64,000 nt of DNA, taken from assembly GCA_035610835.1 (NCBI GenBank), contig CM069452.1, positions 65,878,919-65,942,918 of the forward strand. The letters run 5' to 3'. Below are positions 33,316 through 44,443 of this stretch, piece after piece. The position numbers were made by a program, and so were the translations under genes. Position 1 is the stretch's first letter. Every line of letters begins with the position of its first letter. The DNA comes from Ophiura sarsii. Its lineage: Eukaryota > Echinodermata > Ophiuroidea > Amphilepidida > Ophiuridae. The notes beneath the pieces are model-generated. The model was not told where the DNA came from. It ran no database searches and saw nothing but the letters and a program-made list of their open reading frames with translations.

Positions 33316-33430
33316 TTGCGTGTTGTTCTGAAGAACAGTCGACAGGTTGATAAAACCAACATGGAATTAAAATCAGGAAAATAATTGACCGGTATGGTAC
33401 TACACGACAGGAACCATCCGTAGTATCCAT
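33316..33430 (-). CDS. Second copy of the signal-peptide exon (distal)
   Basis: Same length (115 nt) as the proximal exon. The ATG at 33430 gives MDTTDGSCRVVPYRS, then IIFLILIPCWFYQPVDC and SSEQHA, ending A|GTAAGT in phase 1. The reading frame, hydrophobic core and donor are intact, although the N-terminal codons have diverged. No downstream SRCR exon belongs to this copy before 26990, so it may be an alternative first exon for the same gene or an orphan. No hAT insertion at its 5' side. Confidence 0.6.
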
Positions 33431-34222
33431 ACTGACATGCTTTGCGCGTATTTCACAGATGCCTCAATTAGATGTAGGAAGATTATATCTGTTCATCAAA
33501 AGTCTCCGCGATCACATTGACACGAAACACGTGTTGCCGACATCAAGTTAGTATTCAAACTGGTGATGATAGATAATAGCTTTTGTTGTTGAATTATATG
33601 GTGTACTTCTAACTTCCGTTGACGTATTAAATGACAGTTTTGTTTGTTTTTTAAACAAAGTGCATTGTATCAAACAATACACTGAAATTAATTTTAAAAA
33701 TCTGACTGGATTGTCATGTCTAAAAATATATAATCTCCCGGAGTGCGTTAGTTTAGCAGTTGTACTTTGAGTAAACGTTTCTACAAGACTTAATTAAGGC
33801 TTTCACAAGTAGTGCAAAATAAATTTATATTGACCATTTTATCTGGTGGGTGGATCGAGCGTGGCTTATGATATCAGCAAGCAAAAATCCAATTGGAAAT
33901 CGAGGATTTATCGCAACAAAGTCCTATCTGTAATGGTTGCCATTTGTTAGATTGTGTCTTCACAATTACATGTACATATCTATAAAGCTCTCTTAATATA
34001 TAACATGTGGCAGCTATTGTTAACTGAGATGTAAATGATAACTTTTTAATCTGCTATAATAGCTGTTCTGTGCCATTTTAAGTTTATATCAAGGGGTCTG
34101 CTTTATATACAACCACACGTGATAACATCTGGCAGCTATTGCGAATAGACTCTCGTTGCGCTAAACCCTCGAAATGTGTCTGATTTTACGCTGTGACACA
34201 CTGTACAGGGTGAGTCACAAAG

Positions 34223-34789
34223 AAAATTGGTCAACTCTGATACTATACAGGGTGAATAAAAAAATGCAAGGAGGATTTCAATACTAAAACGAAATGATTA
34301 TCAAGCTACCACGTTTAAATAGAGCGCAATTTACCCGGGCGTTTACAGGTTATGAATGGAAGAAGACAAAAATACGGATTAAGGGCTCAGCAGATTCCAC
34401 AACGCTCCTACGCTGAGCGCAAGCATTGACCAATCAGCATGCCTTATTTTGTTATGGTGGAGCTACTACGCATGTGTGAGAGCGCGAATAGCTTCAAATG
34501 ATGCCGCATTCTTCATGTTTTGTCCATTGTGGTTCACTATGAACAGAGAGTACCAAAAAACGAATATTAGTTGTATGTCAATTGGCGTGTCGACTCAGGT
34601 ACGGCTATCAAACGCACGGATCATTAGTGCATTATATCAATGATGTTTTAAATACTAGTACATGAAAAATGGCCATCAAACTGAGTTTTTAGCTGCATTT
34701 AAGGTTTTTACTTTAACGTATATCCTTGAGGATCAACCTGTTTACAGTATATTTCAGTTTTCCGCTGAATTTCCATGTTCTCTATAATG
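34223..34789. other. Flank of GPCR pseudogene D
   Basis: 34243 carries a TATACAGGGTGAATAAAAAA transposon end. 34550-34789 matches, inverted, the 3' flank of GPCR A (4512-4740), so the duplication that produced pseudogene D included its 3' flank. Confidence 0.65.
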
Positions 34790-35805
34790 TGGATTCGTCT
34801 TTACCGAGGCTTAAACTTCGGCCGTACTGCAGAATTAACAATAGGTGTACTTTGACGTTTGGTAAACGCTCTCCGAAAGGCGTTTCTATAGTTTGGATTA
34901 GTTGCACCGTATACCAATTATGGATTGACGGCTGAGTTAACATCAAGACATAACTTGGCAATCAAGGAAAAAAGTCCGTAACTTTGGATCCGGAATAAAT
35001 GATGCCACCTTAATCAGCCGTACTGTCTGCATTGGTGTCATAACCTAGCATCTTAGCGACACGATTCCGCTCTCCTTTTGTTTTCCTGCTCTGAGTTTTA
35101 CGTCGGGACAATTTTCTCACGATGGCAATGTACATCGTACAATTGCCGACACATGCGAAGATAAACTGACAGATACCAATCACGCTTCTTGATATACGTG
35201 CCGAGTAATTAAACATGCATATCCTATATTCTTTCGGCAAACCCGAAGCATTAGTCCGGACAAAACAACCACGCTCAATTGTGAAAGATCCACCTGCTAC
35301 TCTCTAAATGTAAAAGAGCTAAAAAGCGAACTTCACTCATAGCCGTCCCTCCTATAGCTTTCAAAATAGTGAGTTTTAGCTCTTTTACGTTTAGAGATGA
35401 TCAATGGAACGAACCATGATACCAACGTCAATTTGAAGGTTCTTGCCCTGCTGTTAGTCTGCCTGTGTGTAAGTGGTCTACAGATGGACAGGTATCTTTC
35501 CAACGGTACCAAAGATATGAACATAACAGAATCAAGTGAAAACAAGAAAACCAGCGAGTGATGCATGTCAAAATATGTTGCAGATTTATTTTATAGCGCC
35601 CTCCCAAATTGCTGGTTAGTGAAACAGCTAGCAACAGTGCATCTGCTACGGTGAGATATGCAAGATAGAAATTATTTTGTAATCATTCTCAGGTCAGTAA
35701 AGAACGAATAAACATGCTGAATTAAAAAGTATCCCGGCAATCGATATACCTATACCTAGTATACCGTATGTATTATGTCAGCTTCTAAGTTATATGTGCG
35801 GCAAC
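34790..35805 (-). pseudogene. GPCR pseudogene D
   Basis: Degenerate inverted copy of GPCR A/B. Recognisable blocks on the minus strand: SLVPLERYLSICRPLTHRQT and LVSWFVPL (TM3-4), NYSARISRSVIGICQFIF with CVGNCTMYIAIVRKLSRRKT (TM5 and loop 3), and VNSAVNP (TM7). The MSLNNT start is lost, frameshifts break the reading frame, the NPLIY motif is interrupted by TAA, and most of TM6 is missing. An 80-bp insertion with inverted ends (TAAAAGAGCTAAAA and TTTTAGCTCTTTTA) lies at about 35309-35391. Confidence 0.85.
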
Positions 35806-36094
35806 TTGCTTCAGATATGTCCGAAGAATGTCATTGAAATTGATGTAATCTGGGTGCGTACTCCACAGCTTCACACTGTACAGTAAACAACCTAATAGAA
35901 CTGAGATTTTTATACTAATCAATCTAAAAGGCAATTATGATGATTGGTGATAGAAAAAGATGTAATTCAATGTAACAATATAATACTGTATAGGTCGTAA
36001 CACTTGATACGGGGTATAATGCAACTATTTATAATTTTCATATCACTGTTGATGTTGAGAATCAAAGTCTGTAAGCCACTGTGCCACATGGAAG

Positions 36095-36371
36095 CAGTAG
36101 CGTAGCCAGTGGGGGGCAGGGGGCAGACTGCCCCCCCCCCCCCCAGGACACCTAAAATGGGGACGGCGAAAAGAGAGAAAGAAGGGGGAAGGAGAGGGAG
36201 AAAGAGAAGAGAAAGGGGAGGAGAGGGAGAAAGAGAAGGGAAGGGGGGAAGGGGAAGGAGAGGGGAAAGAGAAGAGAAATGGGGACGAGAAATTGTTCAT
36301 GTAGTACATTTACTGTGCGATTTTTTTTGACTGTGCGATTTTTTTTTGACTGTGCGAATTTGTTTGACCTC

Positions 36372-36410
<39 letters not shown>

Positions 36411-36420
36411 ACCCCCAATC
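36095..36420. repeat. Transposon-end debris with purine tract and poly-C runs
   Basis: GTAGCGTAGCCAGTGG, a common transposon-end word, is followed by a poly-C run (36131-36144), a GGAGAGGGAGAAAG-type purine tract, TGACTGTGCGATTTTTTTT words like those inside the hAT MITE at 28.5 kb, and a C run of about 38 bp (36373-36410). Confidence 0.6.
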
Positions 36421-36789
36421 CGATTTGTTTGCGGATACGTTGATCATAGCTCTGAAGTCTATGCAGCAAAACCATTTCCATTGGAGGGTCATCCGGGTTT
36501 ACTGTCCCCTTTGCCGTTTACATTACCATAATTCACTCTGATTCACTGCCTGAAGTACGGTACATATGACGCATTCTTCATTATGTGTGCACTTGTTTTC
36601 CTAGCGTAAGTTCTCCTTCGCGAGCTTATGATGCCGCAACCGTCATGTAAGGCGTGAGAATAGCTTCTAATGATGCCGCAACCGTCATGTCTGGTCCAAT
36701 GTGGTTTCTTGATGCAGAATGGAATAGGTCCAAACTGGAAACGATCGGCCAATATTTATGAATCTATATTGTAGGCCTACAGCCAACAT

Positions 36790-37463
36790 TGAAAAGGTGT
36801 ACTTTAGGTCCTAGATTCTGGACTCTACTAGTATCGTCCGAAACTGGAACACCCAGTATCGTTCGATACTGGTACAATATCAGTGTTCCAGTATCGGATG
36901 ATACTGGCACCTATAAGATGTACAATTCTAGTCTCTGCACTGATTAACGGATAAGTTTCATTTACATATATTTTGTCAATATGTTACCCATGTAAACAAA
37001 AATGTGTATGTAACTTAAGGTCACTGAGTAAGTGACAGTACTATGTTTATATCAGCTGTCAAGAAGGAATAAAAAAAAAATTAAAAAAAAGGTAAGCTAA
37101 AAAAAAAAATGTACAATTATGGGAAAGTATAGTTTAGGTCCCAGATACTGGTGGATACTGGTGTACCAGTATCGTTCACTACTGGAACATAAAAGTTGCC
37201 AGTATCACTTGATACAAGTACGATTTTACTGTTCCAGTATCTGTCGATACTGGCACACAGCGTATTTTGTCCCAGTATTGAACGATACTGGTACATCAAA
37301 ACGTCCCAGTATCGCCCGATACGGGCACATTTTATATGTTCCAGTATCGCCCGATACTGGAGCAGTTAATTCTTACCAGTATCGAGCGATACTGGAAACT
37401 TTTATGTTCCAGTATTGAGCGATACTATAATACCAGTATCTAGGACCTAAAATACACTTTTCC
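36790..37463. mobile_element. Palindrome-array transposon (E2, copy B)
   Basis: Orthologue of 2342-2793 with the same flanks (GCCAACAT and GCTAACAC). It holds about ten CCAGTATCGNNCGATACTGG units and is enlarged by a retroposed insertion at 36928-37118. Confidence 0.75.
36928..37118 (+). mobile_element. Retroposed A-rich insertion
   Basis: Inserted in the palindrome element between two copies of ATGTACAATT (36918-36927 and 37109-37118). Copy A has the single, empty version at about 2449. The right side ends in long A runs. Target duplication plus A-rich tail indicates LINE-mediated retroposition. The source RNA was not identified. Confidence 0.75.
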
Positions 37464-37767
37464 GCTAACACTATAAACAGAACTTACCATCATGACCATA
37501 TAGTAAGAATATGAGTTACGTTGTATGTCGAACTGGCTGGTCGACTCGGAAACGACTATTAACGCAGGGATCATTACTGCATTACAAAAATAAGGCCATC
37601 AAACTTATACTTCTTGCTGAATTTAAGGTTTCTCTTTATAATGTAAATCATTGAGCACGGACTTGTTGTCACTAAATTAAAGTTAATTTCACTAAACGAG
37701 GTTTGAACTTTATTTTGTATGTGTGTTTATTTTATACCCCACCGTTTTATGTAGACATGCGTGGTTT
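37464..37767. other. Eroded inverted GPCR 3'-flank relic, copy B
   Basis: Counterpart of 2794-3125. The inverted GPCR 3' flank is recognisable (GTATGTCGAACTGGCTGGTC; AACGCAGGGATCATTACTGC), but most of the receptor-tail codons have been deleted (ACGAGGTTTGAACTT remains). Confidence 0.6.
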
Positions 37768-38250
37768 CCCTTAGGAAAATGCAATCACCAACATGTGGTT
37801 GCAGCAGGTTGCGCAAGCGTTCAGATGTTCACAACTACCCAACAAGACATGGCAATGATTTTAACATGGCAAATAACAAAAGGACCTTCCCCGACCGTGC
37901 TATTCGAACCAATGGTCCATTTCTCTGGAATTCACTTCCCAAAAACATGAAACAATCCAAATCGTTAAAGCATTTCCGAACCCAGTTAAAGCAAAACCTT
38001 ATCCAAAATTACGAGTAATCTCTCCCCTTTGAGCCCGTCCTTGTTCTGTCTTGTATATGGTGTTGTGGGATTCTTATTGTTTATTGTAGTATAAATGTTT
38101 GTTTATGTATTACTTATTTTAAGGGGTAGACCATAAACGGGCCTCATTGGCTTTCCAGTCTTCTCCTCCATATTGTGTTTTTTTATAGATGTGATTGTGA
38201 TTTGATGTATTTTTTATATGGAAATAAAAGATTGATTGATTGATTGGTTG
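37768..38250 (+). mobile_element. Non-LTR retrotransposon 3' fragment
   Basis: Ends with a frame reading HNYPTRHGNDF ... RTNGPFLWNSLPKNMKQSK ... FRTQLKQNL and a stop at 38018, the C-terminal signature found after the RT domain in many non-LTR elements. About 200 bp of 3' UTR follows, with AATAAAAGATTGATTGATTG as a tail. 5'-truncated; absent from copy A. Confidence 0.75.
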
Positions 38251-38440
38251 TCGCAAGGTTGCACAATTTTGTCGCAAGGTTGCGCAAGGTTGTGGATGAT
38301 TGCTGCAAGGTTGCGCAACCTTCTCAGAATAACCAACTGGTTGCGCAAGGTTGCGCAAGGTTGTATTTATTTTAAATTTAACCTTGCGCAAGGTTGTATT
38401 TTTCCAAATTGAACCTTGCGCAAGGTTGCAGAATTCATTG
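38246..38440. repeat. AACCTTGCGCAAGGTT palindromic minisatellite
   Basis: Roughly ten occurrences of GGTTGCGCAAGG or its complement in both orientations, built on the palindrome TTGCGCAA. Absent from copy A. Confidence 0.8.
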
Positions 38441-38854
38441 CGATTTTCATAAGGGTTGAACATGTTACTCGGCTTTGACACTCAATTTGCTTTAATATTG
38501 AGACACAAGCGATTGTTTTCATAATATATTTTTTTAAAGCGTAAGTGGGTTTTCCTTTTGAATTTGTCTAAATCCGATATGAACAAAATTGTACACATAC
38601 AAATTGCACTTTATCACAGCCCGTACCAAGTGTTACGACAGATATAGTGTAATGTTATAGCCACAGATTACTTGAATTACACCTAATTTACATTGATACG
38701 CCTATCACTCATAGTAATTGCTTTTTAGTCGATAGGATCAGATAATCCAGTTTTTGAAGCTGTGGAGGGCTCATACGGATTGCATCAAGACAAGTGGACT
38801 GTTGAGCTGCTAGATTTCAATGACATTTTTCGGACATATCTGCCGCGGGTCACT

Positions 38855-39808
38855 ATGTCTTTAAATAACACGACAAGTTGCGACTCAGAAGCTGATCTAA
38901 CCAAGTTAGGTATGAGTATATCGATTGCCGGGATACTTTTTAATTCAGCATTTTTATTCGTTCTTTACCGCATAACTAACCTGAGAACAATTACAAATTT
39001 CTATCTTGCGAATCTCGCCGTAGCAGATTCACTGTTGCTAGCCGTTACACTAACCAGCGATTTGGGATGGCACTTTAATATCAATCTGAAATATATTGTT
39101 ATAAACCACACCTGCTTTGACATGCATCACTTGCTGATCCTCTTGTTTTCACTTGTCTCTGTTATGTTCATATCTTTGGTTGCATTGGAAAGATACCTGT
39201 CCATCTGTAGACCACTTGTACACAGGCAGACTAACAGCAGGGCAAGAACCTTCAAATTGACGTTGGTATCATGGATCGTCCCATTGGTCATCGTAGCAGG
39301 GCATGGTGGATCTTTCGAAATTAAGCATCATTGTTTTGTCTGGATATGCGTACATAATTACTCTGCACGTATATCAATAGGCCTTATTCATATTTGTCAG
39401 TTTATCTGTGCATGTGTAGCCAACTGTACGATGTACATTTCTATCGTGAGAAGATTATCCCGACGCAAAACCCAGACCAAGAAAACGACAAGAGAGCGTG
39501 ATTATGTCGCTAAGATGCTAAGTATTAATGCGTGTATTTTCTTCATTTGTATGACACCAATGCAGATATATCGGCTGTTTAAACTGGCATCATTCTTTCC
39601 GCCTTATTTGCATTTACTGTATCTGATTGCCAATGTAGCCCTTGCTATTAATTCAGCCGTCAATCCATTGATATACGGTGTAACTAATCCTGACTATAGA
39701 AAGGCCTTCATCACAGCGTTTACTTGTGCCAGACGTCAAAGTTCATTCACTGTCAAGTCTGCAGTACGCCGAAGTTCGAGCCTCGGTAAAGACGAATCCG
39801 CATTATAG
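38855..39808 (+). CDS. Rhodopsin-like GPCR B (single exon)
   Basis: 317 residues from the ATG that aligns with GPCR A (MSLNNTTSC). An upstream in-frame GTG at 38762 extends the open frame but is not conserved as coding. Seven membrane segments; LANLAVAD (TM2), TCFDMH before TM3, ERYLSICRPL, LVSWIVPL (TM4), RERDYVAKML before TM6, CMTP in TM6 (no CWxP tryptophan) and NSAVNPLIYG (TM7). Shorter than A because of a shorter N-terminus (6 residues lost after TTSC) and shorter loops 2 and 3. Most differences from A are in extracellular loops, while intracellular parts are nearly identical. Confidence 0.88.
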   Translation: MSLNNTTSCDSEADLTKLGMSISIAGILFNSAFLFVLYRITNLRTITNFYLANLAVADSLLLAVTLTSDLGWHFNINLKYIVINHTCFDMHHLLILLFSLVSVMFISLVALERYLSICRPLVHRQTNSRARTFKLTLVSWIVPLVIVAGHGGSFEIKHHCFVWICVHNYSARISIGLIHICQFICACVANCTMYISIVRRLSRRKTQTKKTTRERDYVAKMLSINACIFFICMTPMQIYRLFKLASFFPPYLHLLYLIANVALAINSAVNPLIYGVTNPDYRKAFITAFTCARRQSSFTVKSAVRRSSSLGKDESAL

Positions 39809-39819
39809 GGAAATCACAT

Positions 39820-39912
39820 AGTTTACTTGTGCCAGACGTCAAAGTTTACCCACTGTAAAGTCTGCAGTACGCCGAAGTTCGAGCCTCGGTAAAGACGAAT
39901 CCACATTGTGGT
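39820..39912 (+). pseudogene. Tandem duplicate of the GPCR B 3' end
   Basis: Repeats the last ~85 bp of the receptor gene (TTTACTTGTGCCAGACGTCA to AAAGACGAATCCACATT) directly after the stop codon. The copy resembles GPCR A (ACCCACTGTAAAG) more than the tail of B itself, which suggests unequal exchange or gene conversion between paralogues. Confidence 0.8.
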
Positions 39913-40929
39913 GAAATTGGATATTATGCTGAAACTAAAATTCAATGACAAAAGTCAATGCTTAAAGGAGTTGCGTTAACAATGAAAACTTAATTTCAGC
40001 AAAATGGCAAGTTTGGTGGCCATTTTTCATGTAAAACATCATTTATTTAATGCAGTAATGATCACTGCGTCTGAAAGCCGTTCCTGAGTTGAGCCGCCAA
40101 TTAGGCATACAACGTAACTGATACGGGAACTGATATTCTTACTATGATGTAGGCGCTGTTGGTCATGTTGGTAGGGATAACTATAGCAAAGTATATTCAT
40201 AAAATGTTGGCCGATCGGTTCTAGATTTGAACTTATTCTATTCTACATCCACAATGGACCAATTATGACGATTGCGTCATCATGCGTTGCTATGGACTCC
40301 GAAATATGGCCATTCTAACCGTTGCAGAAAAACACCACCTATCCTGATAGCATTGAAAAGGACATGGGTCTTGAATTGAACTAAAGGAATATCCACAGCT
40401 CATGATGATGAATAAGCTACTGGTACCAGTGCCAATATTCCACTATTCCGTCGAAGGAAGACCGATGATGATTAGGGGCTATTGGTGTCGCTAGACTTCA
40501 ATGCTTTTAGGCAACTTGTGCTCAAAGCAAATCTTCCATGCATATGAAGCTTAAACTGGGAAAAGTACGCGCTATTCAAACGTGCTATCTTAATTAAAAA
40601 TGAAAATCAATTCGTACGTTGGTGTCAGAGATCGTTGTCACTATTCTGGATATAAACTACCCACGATGAGATTTAAGACGAATTTAGTCATAGAACCATA
40701 TTGTGTCAATGATCAGATTAAGATTTCATGTCACTGCCTTCCTCTCTAAGAAAATTGGAAGATATTTTCTTTACTGAAATGGTACTACGGCCAAAAGTTA
40801 TAATTCGACTATAGACGTCGAAGTTAATTATTTGCCACCTCTTTAGTACGGCGTAGAATATATAGAGTGAGCCATAGGAAACAAAACTCTATTTTTGTTT
40901 TAAATAACCCTCCATAACTTTTATTACAT
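39913..40929. other. 3' flank of GPCR B
   Basis: Counterpart of 4512-5240 with a roughly 330-bp segment (about 40470-40790) not found in copy A. No gene supported. Confidence 0.55.
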
Positions 40930-42530
40930 CATGTAAAACATGATGACGGGACAACGGGACAACGGGAAAACGGGACGACGGGACGACGGAACAACGGAAC
41001 AACGGGACAACAAGTAACATCTTACCACCTGAGGAGTGCACATGCACGAAACAGCCTGTCGTGGCCATATGGAATAATTTAAATAACTTTTGTAATTATA
41101 TTTTTGCTCTACCCTGGTTTTGAGCACTCTGATCCAAGTGATGTTGTATTTAACTTTTATTACACGTATTTTGCTCAGTGAATCCTCACTAAATGTAATA
41201 ATGAGCGATATTACAATAATTTCAAATTTTTCAAATGTCATTTGGCTATACAGATAGCCGTAACTATATAAATTATATAGGCCTAACTGTGTTTCATCTT
41301 TAACTTGCGATTTGTTTTACTGTACCGGATGCATAACATTTTAACCGGACTATATAAATATTTGGACACCCTGTACGTTCAAAACAATTATCAACAAATT
41401 ATAATCTTACTTCACGAATCACAAAAAGGCTCTTTATCTCATTCGACTTATACACAGACGGTTGAATTATTCATACATGTATCTGTAACATACTCGGTTA
41501 TTAGGCTTTGAACCGTTGTCATCATTATAGTATTTTTTTCATGTATTTAATTACATTTCCATTTTCTTTTTGCACTTATTAAACTGTTTCAATGTCATGT
41601 AAAATCCACCATACTTTGGTTTATTTTTTAGTATGTATAATAGTATATTTTCAGCATATGTCCTGTTCTAGATTTAAGGATTTTCTGTAGTTTTTAAGAT
41701 TTTTTTGTGCAGCGCCTTGAGGCTGTTTACATCGTAAGGCGCTTAATGTAAAACATGATGACGGGACGACGGGACGACGGAACAACGGAACAACGGGACA
41801 ACAAGTAACATATTGCCACCTGAGGAGTGCACATGCACGAAACAGCCTGTCGTGGCCATATGGAATAATTTAAATAACTTTTGTAATTATATTTTTGCTC
41901 TACCCTGGTTTTGAGCACTCTGATCCAAGTGATGTTGTATTTAACTTTTATTACACGTATTTTGCTCAGTGAATCCTCACTAAATGTAATAATGAGCGAT
42001 ATTACAATAATTTCAAATTTTTCAAATGTCATTTGGCTATACAGATAGCCGTAACTATATAAATTATATAACTGTGTTTCATCTTTAACTTGCGATTTGT
42101 TTTATTGTACCGGATGCATAACATTTTAACCGGACTATATAAATATTTGGACACCCTGTACGTTCAAAACAATTATCAACAAATTATAATCTCACTTCAC
42201 GAATCACAAAAAGGCTCTTTATCTCATTCGACTTATACACAGACGGTTGAAATATTTATATCCGTAACATACTCGGTTATTAGGCTTTGAACCGTTGTCA
42301 TAATTATAGTATTTTTTCATGTATTTAATTACATTTCCATTTTCTTTTTGCACTTATTAAACTGTTTCAATGTCATGTAAAATCCACCATACTTTGGTTT
42401 ATTTTTTAGTATGTATAATAGTATATTTTCAGCATATGTCCTGTTCTAGATTTAAGGATTTTCTGTAGTTTTTAAGATTTTTTTGTGCAGCGCCTTGAGG
42501 CTGTTTACATCGTAAGGCGCTTAAAGTCAC
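40930..42530 (+). repeat. Tandem duplication of a LINE-tail segment (period ~791)
   Basis: Two nearly identical units: GCACATGCACGAAACAGCC recurs at 41037 and 41828. Each starts with a GACGGGACGACGG-type minisatellite and ends in the L2/CR1-like tail GCGCCTTGAGGCTG...TAAGGCGCTTAA. Copy A has a single unit. Very high identity points to a recent event. Confidence 0.85.
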
Positions 42531-42686
42531 ATGTATAATTATAATTATTATACTATACCCCAAGGAAATCCCAGTACGCTGTAAAATTAATGCGATATCA
42601 GTCAGGCTTTTTTTCTCAAAAGAATGTCGATTGCAGAGTTGCGTAGAATATTCCAAATTCTGCAATTCATCTTTGCTGTAAATTCT

Positions 42687-44443
42687 ATGCAGCTATAGCT
42701 GATAGATGACGTGATACAGTCAATAGGAGTGGCGTAACAGAACACATATTGATACAGCTATAGCTGATAGATGACGTGATACAGTCAATAGGAGTTGCGT
42801 AACAGAGCCCATATTGATACAGCTATAGCTGATAGATGACGTGATACAGTCAATAGGAGTGGCGTAACAGAACACATATTGATACAGCTATAGCTGATAG
42901 ATGACGTGATACAGTCAATAGGAGTTGCGTAACAGAGCCCATATTGATGCAGCTATAGCTGATAGATGACGCGATACAGTCAATAGGAGTTGCGTAACAG
43001 AACACATATTGATGCAGCTATAGCTGATAGATGACGTAATACAGTCAATAGGAGTGGCTTAATAGATCACATATTAATGCAGCTATAGCTGATAGATGAC
43101 GTGATACAGTCAATAGGAGTTGCGTAACAGAGCACATATTGATATAGCTATAGCTGATAGATGACGTGATACAGTCAATAGGAGTTGCGTAACAGAGCAC
43201 ATATTGATGCAGCTATAGCTGATAGATGATGTGATACAGTCAATAGGAGTTGCGTAACAGAGCACATATTGATACAGCTATAGCTGATAGATGACGTGAT
43301 ACAGTCAATAGGAGTTGCGTAACAGAGCCCATATTGATGCAGCTATAGCTGATAGATGACGTGATACAGTCAATAGGAGTTGCGTAACAGAGCACATATT
43401 GATGCAGCTATAGCTGATAGATGATGTGATACAGTCAATAGGAGTTGCGTAACAGAGCACATATTGATACAGCTATAGCTGATAGATGACGTGATACAGT
43501 CAATAGGAGTTGCGTAACAGAGCCCATATTGATGCAGCTATAGCTGATAGATGACGTGATACAGTCAATAGGAGTTGCGTAACAGAGCACATATTGATGC
43601 AGCTATAGCTGATAGATGATGTGATACAGTCAATAGGAGTTGCGTAACAGAGCACATATTGATACAGCTATAGCTGATAGATGACGTGATACAGTCAATA
43701 GGAGTTGCGTAACATAGCACATATTGATGCAGCTATAGCTGATAGATGACGTGATACAGTCAATAGGAGTTGCGTAACAGAGCACATATTTATGCAGCTA
43801 TAGCTGATAGATGACGTGATACAGTCAATAGGAGTGGCGTAACAGAGCCCATATTGATGCAGCTATAGCTGATAGATGACGTGATACAGTCAATAGGAGT
43901 GGCGTAACAGAGCACATATTGATGCAGCTATAGCTGATAGATGACGTGATACAGTCAATAGGAGTGGCGTAACAGAGCACATATTGATACAGCTATAGCT
44001 GATAGATGACGTAATACAGTCAATAGGAGTGGCTTAATAGATCACATATTAATGCAGCTATAGCTGATAGATGACTTGATACAGTCAATAGGAGTTGCGT
44101 AACATAGCACATATTGATGCAGCTATAGCTGATAGATGACGTGATACAGTCAATAGGAGTGGCGTAACAGAGCACATATTGATACAGCTATAGCTGATAG
44201 ATGACGTGATACAGTCAATAGGAGTTGCGTAACAGAGCACATATTGATGCAGCTATAGCTGATAGATGACGTGATACAGTCAATAGGAGTTGCGTAACAG
44301 AGCCCATATTGATGCAGCTATAGCTGATAGATGACGTGATACAGTCAATAGGAGTGGCGTAACAGAGCACATATTGATGCAGCTATAGCTGATAGATGAC
44401 GTGATACAGTCAATAGGAGTGGCGTAACAGAGCACATATTGAT
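42687..44443. repeat. 65-bp satellite array, copy B
   Basis: About 27 units of 65 bp. It shows a higher-order pattern: the variant GATAGATGATGTG occurs at about 43221, 43416 and 43611, exactly 195 bp (three units) apart, with GATACAGCT/GATGCAGCT variants in register. Continues after an insertion at 44949-45000. About twice as long as in copy A. Confidence 0.92.

Larger units (their letters stand above)
28190..34222. repeat. Local duplication of exon 1 (two ~1-kb arms)
   Basis: 28190-29470 and 33285-34222 are direct copies: both carry TAACTTACTTGCGTGTTGTT, the signal-peptide exon, GCTTTGCGCGTATTTC, and end at GTACAGGGTGAGTCAC (29447 and 34203). The proximal copy has a hAT MITE (28356-28709) that is missing from the distal copy. 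About 3.8 kb of other repeats lies between. Confidence 0.85.

Noticed and set aside
38762..38854. N-terminal extension of GPCR B
   Set aside because: Starts with GTG; the ATG at 38855 aligns with the start of GPCR A and with the MSLNNT start of GPCR C, and upstream sequence is conserved only as non-coding flank.
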